Assembly: GCF_003386165.1 (NCBI RefSeq)
Contig: NZ_QRDV01000001.1
Coordinates: 1,010,856-1,074,855 of the forward strand
Source of the DNA: Winogradskyella eximia
GTDB lineage: Bacteria; Bacteroidota; Bacteroidia; Flavobacteriales; Flavobacteriaceae
Reading direction: 5' to 3'
Length of the DNA stretch: 64,000 bases
Made by a program: the position numbers and the translations under genes. Positions 50,880-60,385 of this stretch are shown piece after piece; within the stretch, counting starts at the first letter, position 1, and each line of letters opens with the position of its first letter. Under the pieces are notes generated by a model. The model was not told the origin of the DNA. It was given only the letters and a program-made list of their open reading frames with translations, and did no database searches.

Positions 50880-51935
50880 ATGATTTCAAAAAAAGTGCCA
50901 AAGTTATTTTTATTATTTATTATTCTAATGAGTGTAGCTTGTAGTAAAACGGAAGAGAATGTACCGTTAACCACGCCAACTGCCCAGATTGTTGTTGATA
51001 AGCTAGTTAGAAAAGCATCCTTAATCAATCAAGAGATACCTTTTACAATTATAACTGAAGACGGTGAAGATGTTACCGCTGATGCTACTTTTTATGTTAA
51101 TGGCGAACCTGTGAGTGTACTACCTTTTTCATCTGATGTCATTGGAGATTTTGAAGTGTATGGTGTTTATATGCAAGATGGTGTAGAAATTACTACGAAT
51201 ACAGAATCGTTTAGTGTTATCATACCTAAAAGAAAAGTTGTGGTTGAGGATTATACTGGTACATGGTGTGGCTTTTGTCCAAGAGTGGCAGGAGCAATTT
51301 ATTCATTAAGTGAAGAAACGAATGATATTACGGTTGTTGCTATACATGAAACAAATAACAATTTTCCTGAGCCAATGCATTTTGGACAAGTACAACTGTT
51401 AAAAGATGCTTTTAATGTAGATGGTTTACCTGCAGCTAGATTAAATAGAACTGAAGATTGGGCAACACCACACCCAAATAGTGCTGTTACTAGTATGGCT
51501 GGTTTAGATACTAATTTGGCAATAGCAATAAATTCTGAGGTTGAAGAAGGGGAATTGCTAGTTCAAGTCAATGTCGTTTATGAGGAAGGCTCAGTTCAAG
51601 GAGATAAGTTAGTCGTTTATTTACTAGAAGATGGTATTATAAGTGATCAATTTAATTATTATAATGATGATACTACAAGTCCTTTTTATAATATGGGAGA
51701 TATAATCCCAGATTTTGAACATAATGAGGTATTAAGAAATTCTTTATCTAGTGTTTTGGGAGATGCAATTCCTGTAACGGCAGAATTAACTGAGCATATT
51801 TGGTCAGATACAATTACGCTTCCTTCAAATTATGTTGTGGAAAATTTGAGTATTGTTGCCATGGTAGTTGGTGCAGATAATACTGCTAAGAACTCACAGC
51901 ATGCTCATGTAAATGAAGATAAATCTTACGAATAA
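50880..51935 (+). CDS. Omp28-family lipoprotein
   Basis: A 351-residue protein with lipobox (LMSVAC, Cys21), a beta domain (~35-118) and an Omp28 domain (~119-345) with VEDYTGTWCGFCPRV (Cys130, Cys133). The motif matches that of the T9SS cargo on the other strand (EEATGTWCGWCPRG). Omp28 was named from an outer-membrane protein of Porphyromonas; the CxxC and the fold suggest a thioredoxin-like domain. This version is anchored by lipid rather than sent by T9SS. It is divergent from the TlpA-like gene, sharing the 101-base gap. Confidence 0.85.
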   Translation: MISKKVPKLFLLFIILMSVACSKTEENVPLTTPTAQIVVDKLVRKASLINQEIPFTIITEDGEDVTADATFYVNGEPVSVLPFSSDVIGDFEVYGVYMQDGVEITTNTESFSVIIPKRKVVVEDYTGTWCGFCPRVAGAIYSLSEETNDITVVAIHETNNNFPEPMHFGQVQLLKDAFNVDGLPAARLNRTEDWATPHPNSAVTSMAGLDTNLAIAINSEVEEGELLVQVNVVYEEGSVQGDKLVVYLLEDGIISDQFNYYNDDTTSPFYNMGDIIPDFEHNEVLRNSLSSVLGDAIPVTAELTEHIWSDTITLPSNYVVENLSIVAMVVGADNTAKNSQHAHVNEDKSYE

Positions 51936-51960
51936 GGTTTTCTGAATTTTAAATTTAGAA

Positions 51961-51997
51961 AAAAACCTGAGCGATAATTTTATCACTCAGGTTTTTT
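51961..51997 (+). terminator. bidirectional intrinsic terminator
   Basis: ACCTGAGCGATA and TATCACTCAGGT pair with one mismatch, followed by a T-run; A-run on the other side. It serves the Omp28 lipoprotein and the convergent hydrolase gene. Confidence 0.88.
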
Positions 51998-52017
51998 TGT
52001 GCTTTAAATATTTGAGT

Positions 52018-53691
52018 TTAATTACTCACAATAAACTTTGTGGTAAATGTAGAGTTGTTCTCACCTAGCATATTTAAAATATAAAATCCAGAAGTTAAAT
52101 TCAATGGAATTTTAGTTCTATTATCTAATCTTAAATTAGAACGGTATACCATTTTTCCTGTTATATCAGTGATACTAATATAGGTGTTCTTGTTAGTGTC
52201 TGAAAGGAGAACCAATTCGTTGTTTATAGGGTTTTTTTCTAATTGTACAGCAAACAATTCATTATTTGAAATACTTAAAGGAGGATTTAATATTTCGTCT
52301 AAAGCAAAATCTACATTACCTTGTGTAAGTTGTACGTGAGGTTCACTTTCAGTTGGTAAATAGATGTTAACAAATGGAGATGTTGTTAGATCTATTGCAC
52401 TATGCCAATCAATTTCATCATTAGAAAATTCTAATGCCAATGCACTAACAGATGGGATAAAATTGAATTTATCAATATTTAATGCATTTACAAAATCACC
52501 ACCAACGCCACCTGCGCCACCAATACCTGCTGTTATTCCGCCTAAATCGAATAATCCGCCAGGCGCTGCATCTATACCATCAGAATATGTATAGGCTTCA
52601 CTTTCTGCAATGGAGCCATCGATTTCTGCACCAAATAATTGAATGGAAATACTACTAGCAGTATTTGTAACTCCAGCTGCTGGAGTGAAATTTACATTCA
52701 TTAGAATACTTGCAGTAAATGGTCCTACTGGTACATCTAAAGTGGTACTTAGAACTGAGTAGTCATTTGTTACAGTTGGTCCAGAATTGCCTATTGCAAA
52801 GTATGGGTTGTTAGTGCCACTCCCATTAATGATGGAAACATTTCGAATGGTTTCTGGAAATCCACTTGGTGTTAATGCATTAATATTGGCTTCGAATATA
52901 GTTCTAAACGGATGTGCTGTTGGTAGTTTTATTGCAGGATCTACAGTGACTAAATCTGCACCAGATAAATGTGCTTCTATATGGTCTGTTAGTAATTGTC
53001 TAGCCGCAGGTGATTTTAATAAACCATTAATTATGGGTTGCACTTCTGTAACTCCATTTGTGGAATTAAATGCTAAAAAGTTTAATTGATGTTGCAGACC
53101 TATTGGTACGTTGGCTCCATGATGAGGTGAATCAAAGGAAATATAAAGTCTAGTATCTGCATCTATTGAGTTGGCTTGCATGTAATTTAAAGCATATCTA
53201 GAAATTATACCTCCCATACTCGGGCCAATAATTACATTTTGTTCTGGGTTATTGGCTGCTTTATCTAGATTTATGGTGTTAATTAGCTCTACTAAAATCA
53301 TAGCATTACGTTCCATAAAATCAGCACCTCCGTCTATAGTTTCATTGTCGGCAGCTCTAACATATGTTGGGAAATTTAGAATCACAACATCAAAACCTTC
53401 AGCTCTAACTAAATCCGCTAAATTTTGACTTCCAGATGTTCCTACAAAGTCTAATGAATTGTAAAGACCATTAATGTCTCTTGTGTCACCTGGATCAAAA
53501 CCATCAACAACTATAATGGGTTTGTCCAGAATATTATCAGCACTTAAAAATATTTGATATTCACCTTCGCCAGAGTGATTAGCAGTTTCGCCATATGCAG
53601 ATAAATCTGGAGAAATACTAGAAGTGATACTGGTTTGACCAATAAGAAAAAATGGTAAGCTTAATAAAATAAAAAGGTAATATTTTTTCAT
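52018..53691 (-). CDS. secreted alpha/beta hydrolase with T9SS type A sorting domain
   Basis: A 557-residue protein with a signal peptide (to GQ19). The hydrolase domain starts near 55 (KPIIVVDGFDPGDTRD), has the nucleophile elbow GPSMGG with Ser158 and a SFDSPHHGANVP stretch near residue 188, as in lipases of the PGAP1/class 3-like type. A long beta-rich insert follows. The T9SS sorting tail (~480-557) has ISITDITGKMVYRSNL and GFYILNMLGENN. It is expected at the cell surface or released. The ester substrate is unknown. Confidence 0.82.
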   Translation of the reverse strand: MKKYYLFILLSLPFFLIGQTSITSSISPDLSAYGETANHSGEGEYQIFLSADNILDKPIIVVDGFDPGDTRDINGLYNSLDFVGTSGSQNLADLVRAEGFDVVILNFPTYVRAADNETIDGGADFMERNAMILVELINTINLDKAANNPEQNVIIGPSMGGIISRYALNYMQANSIDADTRLYISFDSPHHGANVPIGLQHQLNFLAFNSTNGVTEVQPIINGLLKSPAARQLLTDHIEAHLSGADLVTVDPAIKLPTAHPFRTIFEANINALTPSGFPETIRNVSIINGSGTNNPYFAIGNSGPTVTNDYSVLSTTLDVPVGPFTASILMNVNFTPAAGVTNTASSISIQLFGAEIDGSIAESEAYTYSDGIDAAPGGLFDLGGITAGIGGAGGVGGDFVNALNIDKFNFIPSVSALALEFSNDEIDWHSAIDLTTSPFVNIYLPTESEPHVQLTQGNVDFALDEILNPPLSISNNELFAVQLEKNPINNELVLLSDTNKNTYISITDITGKMVYRSNLRLDNRTKIPLNLTSGFYILNMLGENNSTFTTKFIVSN

Positions 53692-53823
53692 GTATTAAAA
53701 TTTTTTAAAGATCACATTGAGAATTCATTCAATGATGCTCTTTGGTTTTAAAATTAATTATGGATAATTCGTGTGGTTAAATGAATGTATTCGTACAATA
53801 TACAAATTTTACTTTTGCAAAAA

Positions 53824-53859
53824 AAAATCCTTAAAAGCATTAAAGCTTCTAAGGATTTT
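53824..53859 (-). terminator. intrinsic terminator of pruA
   Basis: AAAATCCTTAAAAGC pairs with GCTTCTAAGGATTTT with one mismatch; a T-run follows on the minus strand. Confidence 0.8.
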
Positions 53860-53881
53860 ATAATTAGAATATTATAGGTTG

Positions 53882-55507
53882 TTAACCTAAGAAAGGATAT
53901 CTGTAATCTACTGGAGTTACAAATGTTTCTTTTATTAATCTTGGTGACACCCAACGTAATAAATTTTGAGCACTACCAGCTTTATCATTTGTTCCAGAAG
54001 CTCTAGCTCCTCCAAAAGGTTGTTGACCTACAACAGCACCTGTTGGTTTATCGTTAATATAGAAGTTACCAGCTGCATTTTGTAGTGCTTTAGTTGCTTC
54101 TTCTACAGCGTATCTGTCTTTAGCTATAATTGCTCCTGTTAAGGCGTATTCACTTGTTTCATCAACGAGTTTTAAAGTTTCTGAGAAGTCTTCATCTTCA
54201 TATACATATATGGTCATTACTGGGCCAAATAACTCAGTACTCATCGTTGTATATTTTGGATTTGTAGTTACGATTATAGTAGGCTCAATAAAATAACCTT
54301 TTGATTTATCATAATTACCTCCAGCAATGATTTCAGCATCGCTATCTGCTTTGGCACCATCAATAAATTCAGCTAATTTATCAAAAGAACCTTCGTGAAT
54401 AACAGCTGTAATAAAGTTGCTCATATCTTCTGGAGAGCCCATTTTAAAAGATTTTAAATCTTCTATTACATATTTTTTTACATCTGCCCATATACCTTTT
54501 GGTATGTACGCTCTAGATGCTGCACTACATTTTTGACCTTGAAATTCAAAAGCACCACGAGAAATCGCAGTAGCTACTTGTTTTGCGTCTGCTGTTTTAT
54601 GTGCAACAATAAAATCTTTTCCACCTGTTTCACCAACAATTTTTGGATAGGTTTTGTAGTTGTGGATATTATTACCAATCTGTTTCCATAATTCTTTAAA
54701 AACGTGAGTAGAACCTGTAAAATGTAAACCTGAAAAATCAGGACTTGCCATCACAGTATCAGTAATCATTTCAGGATCTCCAAATACAACATTAATTACA
54801 CCAGCTGGTACACCTGCTTCTTCAAAAATGTCCATAATTACTTTTGCAGAATATACTTGGCTGTCACTAGGTTTCCAAACGACTACATTACCCATTAGTG
54901 CCATACAAGCAGGTAAATTCCCAGCAATAGCTGTAAAGTTAAAAGGTGTTACTGCGTAAGTGAAACCTTCAAGAGGTCTGTATTCAACTCTGTTCCAGGC
55001 ATCACTAGTACTTTCTGGTTGTTCCATGTAAATATCAGTCATAAACTGAACATTGAAACGTAAGAAATCAATCAACTCACAAGAAGCATCAATCTCAGCT
55101 TGATGAATTGTTTTAGACTGTGCAATCATAGTTGCAGCATTTATTTTTGCTCTATATGGACCAGCAATTAATTCTGCTGCTTTTAAGAAAATGCCAGCAC
55201 GTTGTTCCCAAGGCATTTGTGACCAAGTTTTACGAGCTTCTAATGCTGTAGCAATAGCTTCCTCAACATGCTTTTTTTCGGCTAAATGATATTCGCCTAC
55301 TATATGCTGATGATCGTGCGGAGGAGACATTGTTCTGGTATTACCAGTTTTAACGTCTTTTCCATTTATGTACATAGGAACTTCAACCTTTGAGTTAAAC
55401 ATTGATTTGTAAGCTTCAGCAACAGCTTTGCGTTCTGCTGAACCTGGTGCGTAAGACATAACAGGTTCGTTAACTGCTACTGGTACATTAAAGAATCCTT
55501 TTCCCAT
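53882..55507 (-). CDS. pruA: L-glutamate gamma-semialdehyde dehydrogenase (P5C dehydrogenase)
   Basis: A 541-residue single-domain aldehyde dehydrogenase, the second step of proline catabolism to glutamate. Motifs: FTYAVTPFNFTAIAGNLP, WKPSDSQVYSA (NAD site), FTGSTHVFKELW, the catalytic Glu in IVGETGGKDFIVAH and Cys in FEFQGQKCSAASR, and ELFGPVMTIYVY. The length and the N-terminus (FFNVPVAVNEPVMSYAPGSAER) match the PruA/ALDH4 type of this phylum, without a fused PutA domain. It is monocistronic; the putA partner is not in the window. Confidence 0.96.
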   Translation of the reverse strand: MGKGFFNVPVAVNEPVMSYAPGSAERKAVAEAYKSMFNSKVEVPMYINGKDVKTGNTRTMSPPHDHQHIVGEYHLAEKKHVEEAIATALEARKTWSQMPWEQRAGIFLKAAELIAGPYRAKINAATMIAQSKTIHQAEIDASCELIDFLRFNVQFMTDIYMEQPESTSDAWNRVEYRPLEGFTYAVTPFNFTAIAGNLPACMALMGNVVVWKPSDSQVYSAKVIMDIFEEAGVPAGVINVVFGDPEMITDTVMASPDFSGLHFTGSTHVFKELWKQIGNNIHNYKTYPKIVGETGGKDFIVAHKTADAKQVATAISRGAFEFQGQKCSAASRAYIPKGIWADVKKYVIEDLKSFKMGSPEDMSNFITAVIHEGSFDKLAEFIDGAKADSDAEIIAGGNYDKSKGYFIEPTIIVTTNPKYTTMSTELFGPVMTIYVYEDEDFSETLKLVDETSEYALTGAIIAKDRYAVEEATKALQNAAGNFYINDKPTGAVVGQQPFGGARASGTNDKAGSAQNLLRWVSPRLIKETFVTPVDYRYPFLG

Positions 55508-55543
55508 AATATATTTGTTTTTTTAGTTTGAATTTTGAAAGTG

Positions 55544-55551
55544 CAAAGGTA
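55544..55551 (-). promoter_or_regulatory. -7 element for pruA
   Basis: It reads TACCTTTG on the minus strand, about 37 bases before the ATG at 55507. The remainder of the 321-base gap to 55828 is AT-rich, with only short weak inverted repeats (TTGTAG/TTACAA near 55728-55753) and no gene or clear terminator for apaG. Confidence 0.55.
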
Positions 55552-55828
55552 CAATTTTTATGAGAGAATATTTCTTTCAATCCTTATAGTTGTTTGAGGC
55601 TAAGAAAATAGATTTTGTAGATAGTAAGTTAAAATAGTTAGACTTAGATGTGTTAAGAGGTACACTTATTATCTAGTAACTAAGAGTAGTCTTGCATTTT
55701 GTGGAGTGTAGTATTGCGCTTTGTAGTTTTTAATAAATTACAACAATTGTCTTCTACAAAAAATTATCGTTATAGTCTATGTAAAATAAAAACACTAATA
55801 AAAATGAAAAATGAAATTCTAGAGTAGC

Positions 55829-56215
55829 TTAATTGAGAGCAAACGGAGCGCTTAGTTTAAAAGAAGGAATATAAACCTTAAATTTATTAGTTTTAGAAAG
55901 ATTGATCATGTTATAGTGTCCTTGCATAGCTCCAAACGGAGATGTTAATAAACACCCAGAATTATAGGTATGCGATTCTCCAGGTCTTAATACAGGCTTT
56001 TTACCAATGACACCTTCTCCTTCAATAATTTCTTCGTTATTTAAAGCATCTAGAATTCTCCAATGTCTAGAGTTTAATTGTACAGAATTTTTGCTTTGGT
56101 TTTCAATAGTTACTTTATAGCCAAAAGCAAAATGCACTTTATAATTTTTATAAAATGTTCCCTCAAAATTGGTTTCTACAGAAATTTTAATTCCACTTGT
56201 AACTTGTTGTACCAT
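55829..56215 (-). CDS. apaG: ApaG domain protein
   Basis: A 128-residue all-beta protein of the ApaG family: VQQVTSGIKISVETNF, HFAFGYKVTIENQSKNSVQLNSRHWRI, EGVIGKKPVLRPGESHTYNSG, GAMQGHYNMIN. The E. coli homologue affects cobalt/magnesium efflux and the domain binds proteins in eukaryotes; its biochemical role is unclear. It stands between pruA and the Plug-like gene, all on the minus strand. Confidence 0.93.
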   Translation of the reverse strand: MVQQVTSGIKISVETNFEGTFYKNYKVHFAFGYKVTIENQSKNSVQLNSRHWRILDALNNEEIIEGEGVIGKKPVLRPGESHTYNSGCLLTSPFGAMQGHYNMINLSKTNKFKVYIPSFKLSAPFALN

Positions 56216-56387
56216 AGATTTAATAATTATTCTATGCTAAAGTAATATAATTTTTGAATGAAGCATGATTATTCGGTTAAGTGGTCATAAATTTAACAAA
56301 TTGGTAATAATTATAGCTTTTAAATTTGGAATAGACAATGATAACTAGTTTTAAGGATATTGAATTAGAGGTTTCTAGAGATTGAAT

Positions 56388-57644
56388 TTAATTAGAAATA
56401 TCTAAAGAAGTAGCTTCTCCAAAACCAATTAAGCGATCATAACGTGATCCTAAATCTTTGTAATAAACCAAAACTTTGTAATTATTTTCTGTTTCCCAAA
56501 AGTTGCCACTTATAGCTCCTTCGTCTAATTCGCCTGTTTTTTTATCGACAGCGACAAACTTGTAGTTATAAAAACCTTGTTTTAACTCTATGACTGCTTC
56601 ATAGCGATTACTTTCTGGATTATATTTCATTTTTGTTAAAGGTTCTATGGCAAAAGCATTGAAATTACCATAAACATGTACATCTTGGTCTATTAGTTCG
56701 TTATGTTGTAATGAAAAGTGAATCATAGCGTAATCAGCTTCAATATCTGGATTATCTCTATCTACAACTGTAACTAAAAAATTACCATTAATGTCAGGAT
56801 TGTATGTATATGGTCTGTTTTTTCGGGATATGTTGGTGTATAGGTAGTTGTGATATAGTTCTTGCAAATCAATAAATTGTACACCAATATTGGCCGCTCT
56901 AATATCTTTGTTTTCGAAGAATATATATTCGTTTCCTCCCCAAAATGCAGATTCAGTATCATAGCGATAAATAAGTTCGTTGCCTAATGTATACTGTGGT
57001 TTTAAGTTTGAAATAGCTGTATTGAGGTTGTTATTCTGAATGATTAAGGCTTTAATAGTTTCTAAAGGGTTGTTAAGATTCATGCCGTTAGTGGTAATCA
57101 CCAAGTCTACAGACTGTTTTTCTGCAATAGCTTTTACATCTCTAGAGCGTTTTACTTTTACACCAACGTTAGCTAAATCTTCATAAATCATAAATTTTCG
57201 GCTAAACATGAGTTCGTCATAATCATCATATATAGAGATCATATAATTTCCACTTTTAAGTAGGGCACGCGTTTGAGCGTTTGGTATACTTAAATTATAA
57301 TGCGAATAAATTTGATACGTATTAAAAGAATTGTCATAGGTTAAGATTCTTTGGTTGTCTAAACCTTTTAAATATTCAGATTTTACTAAGTTAGAAGGAG
57401 TCCAATCAAAATTAAAATGCTCAATAACGTAGTAGAAGTCTTCTTCGTTGCCTGTTAATGCATCAAATTCTAACAATAATGATTCTCCAAGTTTTAAAAT
57501 TGGCAGTTGCCCTTGGGTTGTATTACTTTTAAACGTAATTGTTTTAATAAAATCAGGAGGAACAACTTCTTCTGCCACTTGTGAAGCTGAAATTAAAGGC
57601 AATAATACGAGTAATAAAAGGTTGAAAATGTTCTTATCCATCAT
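56388..57644 (-). CDS. type IX secretion system Plug-like protein (DUF5103)
   Basis: About 418 residues from the MMDKN start at 57644 (57641 is equally possible); the longer frame to 57674 adds a poor leader. A signal peptide (to SASQ) is followed by a beta-rich DUF5103 body: VPPDFIKTITFKSNTTQGQ, YYVIEHFNFDWTPSNLVKSEYLKG, a middle domain (VGVKVKRSRD), and a C-terminal Ig/CBM-like domain (HVYGNFNAFAIEPLTKMKY, YNYKFVA). The family includes the Flavobacterium protein found closing the empty SprA translocon pore. The plug role here is inferred from family. Confidence 0.85.
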   Translation of the reverse strand: MMDKNIFNLLLLVLLPLISASQVAEEVVPPDFIKTITFKSNTTQGQLPILKLGESLLLEFDALTGNEEDFYYVIEHFNFDWTPSNLVKSEYLKGLDNQRILTYDNSFNTYQIYSHYNLSIPNAQTRALLKSGNYMISIYDDYDELMFSRKFMIYEDLANVGVKVKRSRDVKAIAEKQSVDLVITTNGMNLNNPLETIKALIIQNNNLNTAISNLKPQYTLGNELIYRYDTESAFWGGNEYIFFENKDIRAANIGVQFIDLQELYHNYLYTNISRKNRPYTYNPDINGNFLVTVVDRDNPDIEADYAMIHFSLQHNELIDQDVHVYGNFNAFAIEPLTKMKYNPESNRYEAVIELKQGFYNYKFVAVDKKTGELDEGAISGNFWETENNYKVLVYYKDLGSRYDRLIGFGEATSLDISN

Positions 57645-57762
57645 TAAAATTGTGTGTTGTGTAAAGATAATCAAAATCTATGCCCTAAAGCAAATATCTT
57701 ATTTGTAATGAATACAAATAAAAAAGTTGCTCTAAATTCATTCTTAATTAAGCATTAATTCG

Positions 57763-57770
57763 TAAATTTG
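57763..57770 (+). promoter_or_regulatory. -7 element for the nqr operon
   Basis: TAAATTTG followed by CACGG is a TAnnTTTG match 35 bases before the nqrA ATG. The -33 position is not a clear TTG. Confidence 0.55.
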
Positions 57771-57804
57771 CACGGATTTTTAGATAACTAACTCTATTAG
57801 AGAT

Positions 57805-59157
57805 ATGTCAAAAGACATCAAAATTAAAAAAGGTTTGGACATAAAGCTTGTCGGTGAAGCCGAGAAAGCTACAGAAAATGCTATTATTAGTAATTTCTAT
57901 TCCATAAGACCTGAAGACTTTCATACTATCATTCCAAAATTAGTAGCAAAAGAAGGTACACGTGTTAAAGCGGGTGAGACTTTGTTTTACAATAAGGATA
58001 ATGAAGCCATGAAGTTTGTTTCGCCAGTTTCTGGTGAGGTAACAGAAGTACAACGCGGACCTAGACGTCGAATAGATGCTGTTAAAATTACTGCAGATAA
58101 AGAACAAACATACCTAGATCATGGTAAGTTTGATTTAAATTCTGATGCAGAAAAAACAAAAGCACATTTATTAGCTACAGGTTGTTGGTCTTTTATAAAG
58201 CAACGTCCATATGATGTTGTTGCAAAAGCAGATAGCACACCAAAAGCTATTTTTATTTCAGGCTATGCTAGTGCTCCTTTAGCTGCGGATTTAGATTATA
58301 CCTTGGCAGGAAAAGAAGCCGAATTACAAGCTGCAGTGACTGCATTGGCTAAATTAACAGAAGGTGGAGTGCATGTTTCTGTAGGTAAAAATTCTAATTC
58401 TCCATTAGCTAATTTACAAAACACAATTACTCATAAAGTTTCTGGTCCACATCCATCTGGTAATGTTGGTACTTTAATTAATAAGGTGAATCCTGTTAAT
58501 AAAGGGGAAACGGTTTGGACAGTAAATGCTCAAGATCTTGTAATTATTGGAGAGTTGTTACTTACAGGTAAGTTTAATGCAGAGCGTATTATTGCGTTAG
58601 CAGGATCTTCAGTTAAGAAACCAAGATATTTTAGAACTAAATTAGGTTCTGAAATTGCAACTATGATTTATGATAATGGTGTTGAAAGAGAAGGTAATGA
58701 TCGTATAATTTCGGGTAATGTATTAACTGGAAAACAAGTACAGCCTGATGGGTATTTAGATTATTACAGCAATGTTATTACTGTGATTCCTGAAGGAGAC
58801 GACTATGAGTTATTTGGTTGGAACAAGCCGGTTTTTAACAAGATTTCTACCTCTAGAGCAATGACTTTTTCTTGGTTAAATCCTAAGAAAAAATACGATT
58901 TAAATACTAATACAAACGGTGAGCATCGTGCATTTGTAACTACTGGTACTTACGAAGAAGTATTTCCATTAGATATTTATCCAATGCAGATTTTAAAAGC
59001 CTGTATGTATAAAGATTTAGATGAAATGGAAGCTTTAGGGATGTATGAAGTAGCGCCTGAGGATTTTGCGTTAACAGAATTTGTTTGTGTGTCTAAACAA
59101 CCACATCAAAAAATTATAAGAGAAGGATTAGACTTAATGCTAAAAGAGATAGGATAA
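57805..59157 (+). CDS. nqrA: Na+-translocating NADH:quinone reductase subunit A
   Basis: A 450-residue peripheral subunit, first in the nqr operon. It shows NqrA features: IKIKKGLDIKLVGEA, the barrel-sandwich part VKAGETLFYNKDNEAMKFV, SPVSGEVTEVQRGPRRR, and GPHPSGNVGTLINKVNPV. It sits on the cytoplasmic side of the complex that passes electrons from NADH to quinone and pumps sodium. Ends with TAATG shared with nqrB. Confidence 0.97.
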   Translation: MSKDIKIKKGLDIKLVGEAEKATENAIISNFYSIRPEDFHTIIPKLVAKEGTRVKAGETLFYNKDNEAMKFVSPVSGEVTEVQRGPRRRIDAVKITADKEQTYLDHGKFDLNSDAEKTKAHLLATGCWSFIKQRPYDVVAKADSTPKAIFISGYASAPLAADLDYTLAGKEAELQAAVTALAKLTEGGVHVSVGKNSNSPLANLQNTITHKVSGPHPSGNVGTLINKVNPVNKGETVWTVNAQDLVIIGELLLTGKFNAERIIALAGSSVKKPRYFRTKLGSEIATMIYDNGVEREGNDRIISGNVLTGKQVQPDGYLDYYSNVITVIPEGDDYELFGWNKPVFNKISTSRAMTFSWLNPKKKYDLNTNTNGEHRAFVTTGTYEEVFPLDIYPMQILKACMYKDLDEMEALGMYEVAPEDFALTEFVCVSKQPHQKIIREGLDLMLKEIG

Positions 59158-60383
59158 TGGGTTTAAAACAAAATTTACATAGTTTTAAAGAAAAGAATAA
59201 AGATAAAAAATGGTTGCCAGCATTTTCGGCAATACATACATTCTTATTCTTGCCAAATGAGACCACTCACAATGGAACTCATATTAAAGCAGCAGACGAT
59301 TTAAAAAGAACAATGAACACTGTTATAATGGCAATGGTTCCTTGTTTAATTTTTGGTATGTTTAATGCAGGTTACCAGCATTACTTAGCTTTTGGTGAAA
59401 TTCAACAAGCTACAGGAGGTTTCTTAAGTGCTCAGTTTTGGACTTTAGATAACTTCGCTGTTGGTTTTTGGAAAGTGATTCCTTTAGTTATTGTGTCTTA
59501 CGTTGTAGGTTTAGCAATCGAAATTTTATTTGCTATAAAAAACAACCACGAAGTAGAAGAAGGTTATTTAGTAACTGGTATGTTAGTACCACTTATAGTA
59601 CCTATTGATACTCCTTTATGGATGTTAGCTGTAGCAGTTGTATTTGGTGTTGTTATTGGTAAAGAAGTTTTTGGTGGTACAGGAATGAACATTCTTAATC
59701 CAGCATTAACTATTAGAGCCTTTTTATTCTTTGCTTATCCAACATGGATGTCTGGAGATAAAGTTTGGGTAGCTGGTGCTGTTGAACGTGATCAAATGAT
59801 TGCAGCTGGACAAAATGTAGATGCTATTTCTGGTGAAACAATCTTAGGAAGTTTAGCACAAGGGAAATCTGTAGGTTATGATGTCATGGACATGTTTTAC
59901 GGATTAATACCTGGTTCAGTAGGTGAAACATCTACACTATTAATATTATTAGGTGCATTATTTTTAATCTTTACTAAAATTGGAAGTTGGAGAATTATGT
60001 TGTCATCTGTAGTAGGTGCTTTAGTAATGGGCTTAATTTTTAATGGCCTTGTTAGTGCAGATGTTATATCAGAAGGCAGTAAATTTTACGGATTAATGAG
60101 TACAGAGTTTTGGCATCACTTACTAATTGGTGGTTTTGCTTTTGGTACTGTATTTATGGCAACAGATCCAGTTACAGCTTCACAAACAAATAAAGGAAAA
60201 TGGATCTATGGATTCTTAATAGGATTTCTTTCTATTATGATTCGTGTATTCAACCCAGCATATCCAGAAGGTGTAATGTTAGCTATTCTATTAATGAATG
60301 TGTTTGCACCAACCATTGACCATTATGTGGTTCAAGGAAATGTAAAGAAAAGAATGAAACGTGTAAAAGCTAAAGTTGCATAA
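59157..60383 (+). CDS. nqrB: Na+-translocating NADH:quinone reductase subunit B
   Basis: A 408-residue membrane subunit with about ten helices. FGGTGMNILNPALTIRAFLFF and ATDPVTASQTNKGKW are conserved. The covalent-FMN threonine motif SGAT of NqrB reads SGET here (DAISGETILG, ~residue 224), with Thr kept. It is the core sodium channel of the complex. It overlaps nqrA by one base and lies 2 bases before nqrC. Confidence 0.97.
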   Translation: MGLKQNLHSFKEKNKDKKWLPAFSAIHTFLFLPNETTHNGTHIKAADDLKRTMNTVIMAMVPCLIFGMFNAGYQHYLAFGEIQQATGGFLSAQFWTLDNFAVGFWKVIPLVIVSYVVGLAIEILFAIKNNHEVEEGYLVTGMLVPLIVPIDTPLWMLAVAVVFGVVIGKEVFGGTGMNILNPALTIRAFLFFAYPTWMSGDKVWVAGAVERDQMIAAGQNVDAISGETILGSLAQGKSVGYDVMDMFYGLIPGSVGETSTLLILLGALFLIFTKIGSWRIMLSSVVGALVMGLIFNGLVSADVISEGSKFYGLMSTEFWHHLLIGGFAFGTVFMATDPVTASQTNKGKWIYGFLIGFLSIMIRVFNPAYPEGVMLAILLMNVFAPTIDHYVVQGNVKKRMKRVKAKVA

Positions 60384-60385
60384 CG

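Noticed and set aside
52364-53089. Two plus-strand frames (76 and 100 codons) inside the T9SS hydrolase gene
   Set aside because: They are antisense shadows of the hydrolase insert; no start signal and low-complexity Pro/Ala content.
45673-53691. A polysaccharide utilisation locus
   Set aside because: No SusC/SusD pair and no glycoside hydrolase; the T9SS cargo proteins alone do not make one.
55508-55828. A possible small RNA in the long gap before pruA
   Set aside because: Only short weak inverted repeats and no terminator-like hairpin or promoter beyond the pruA element.
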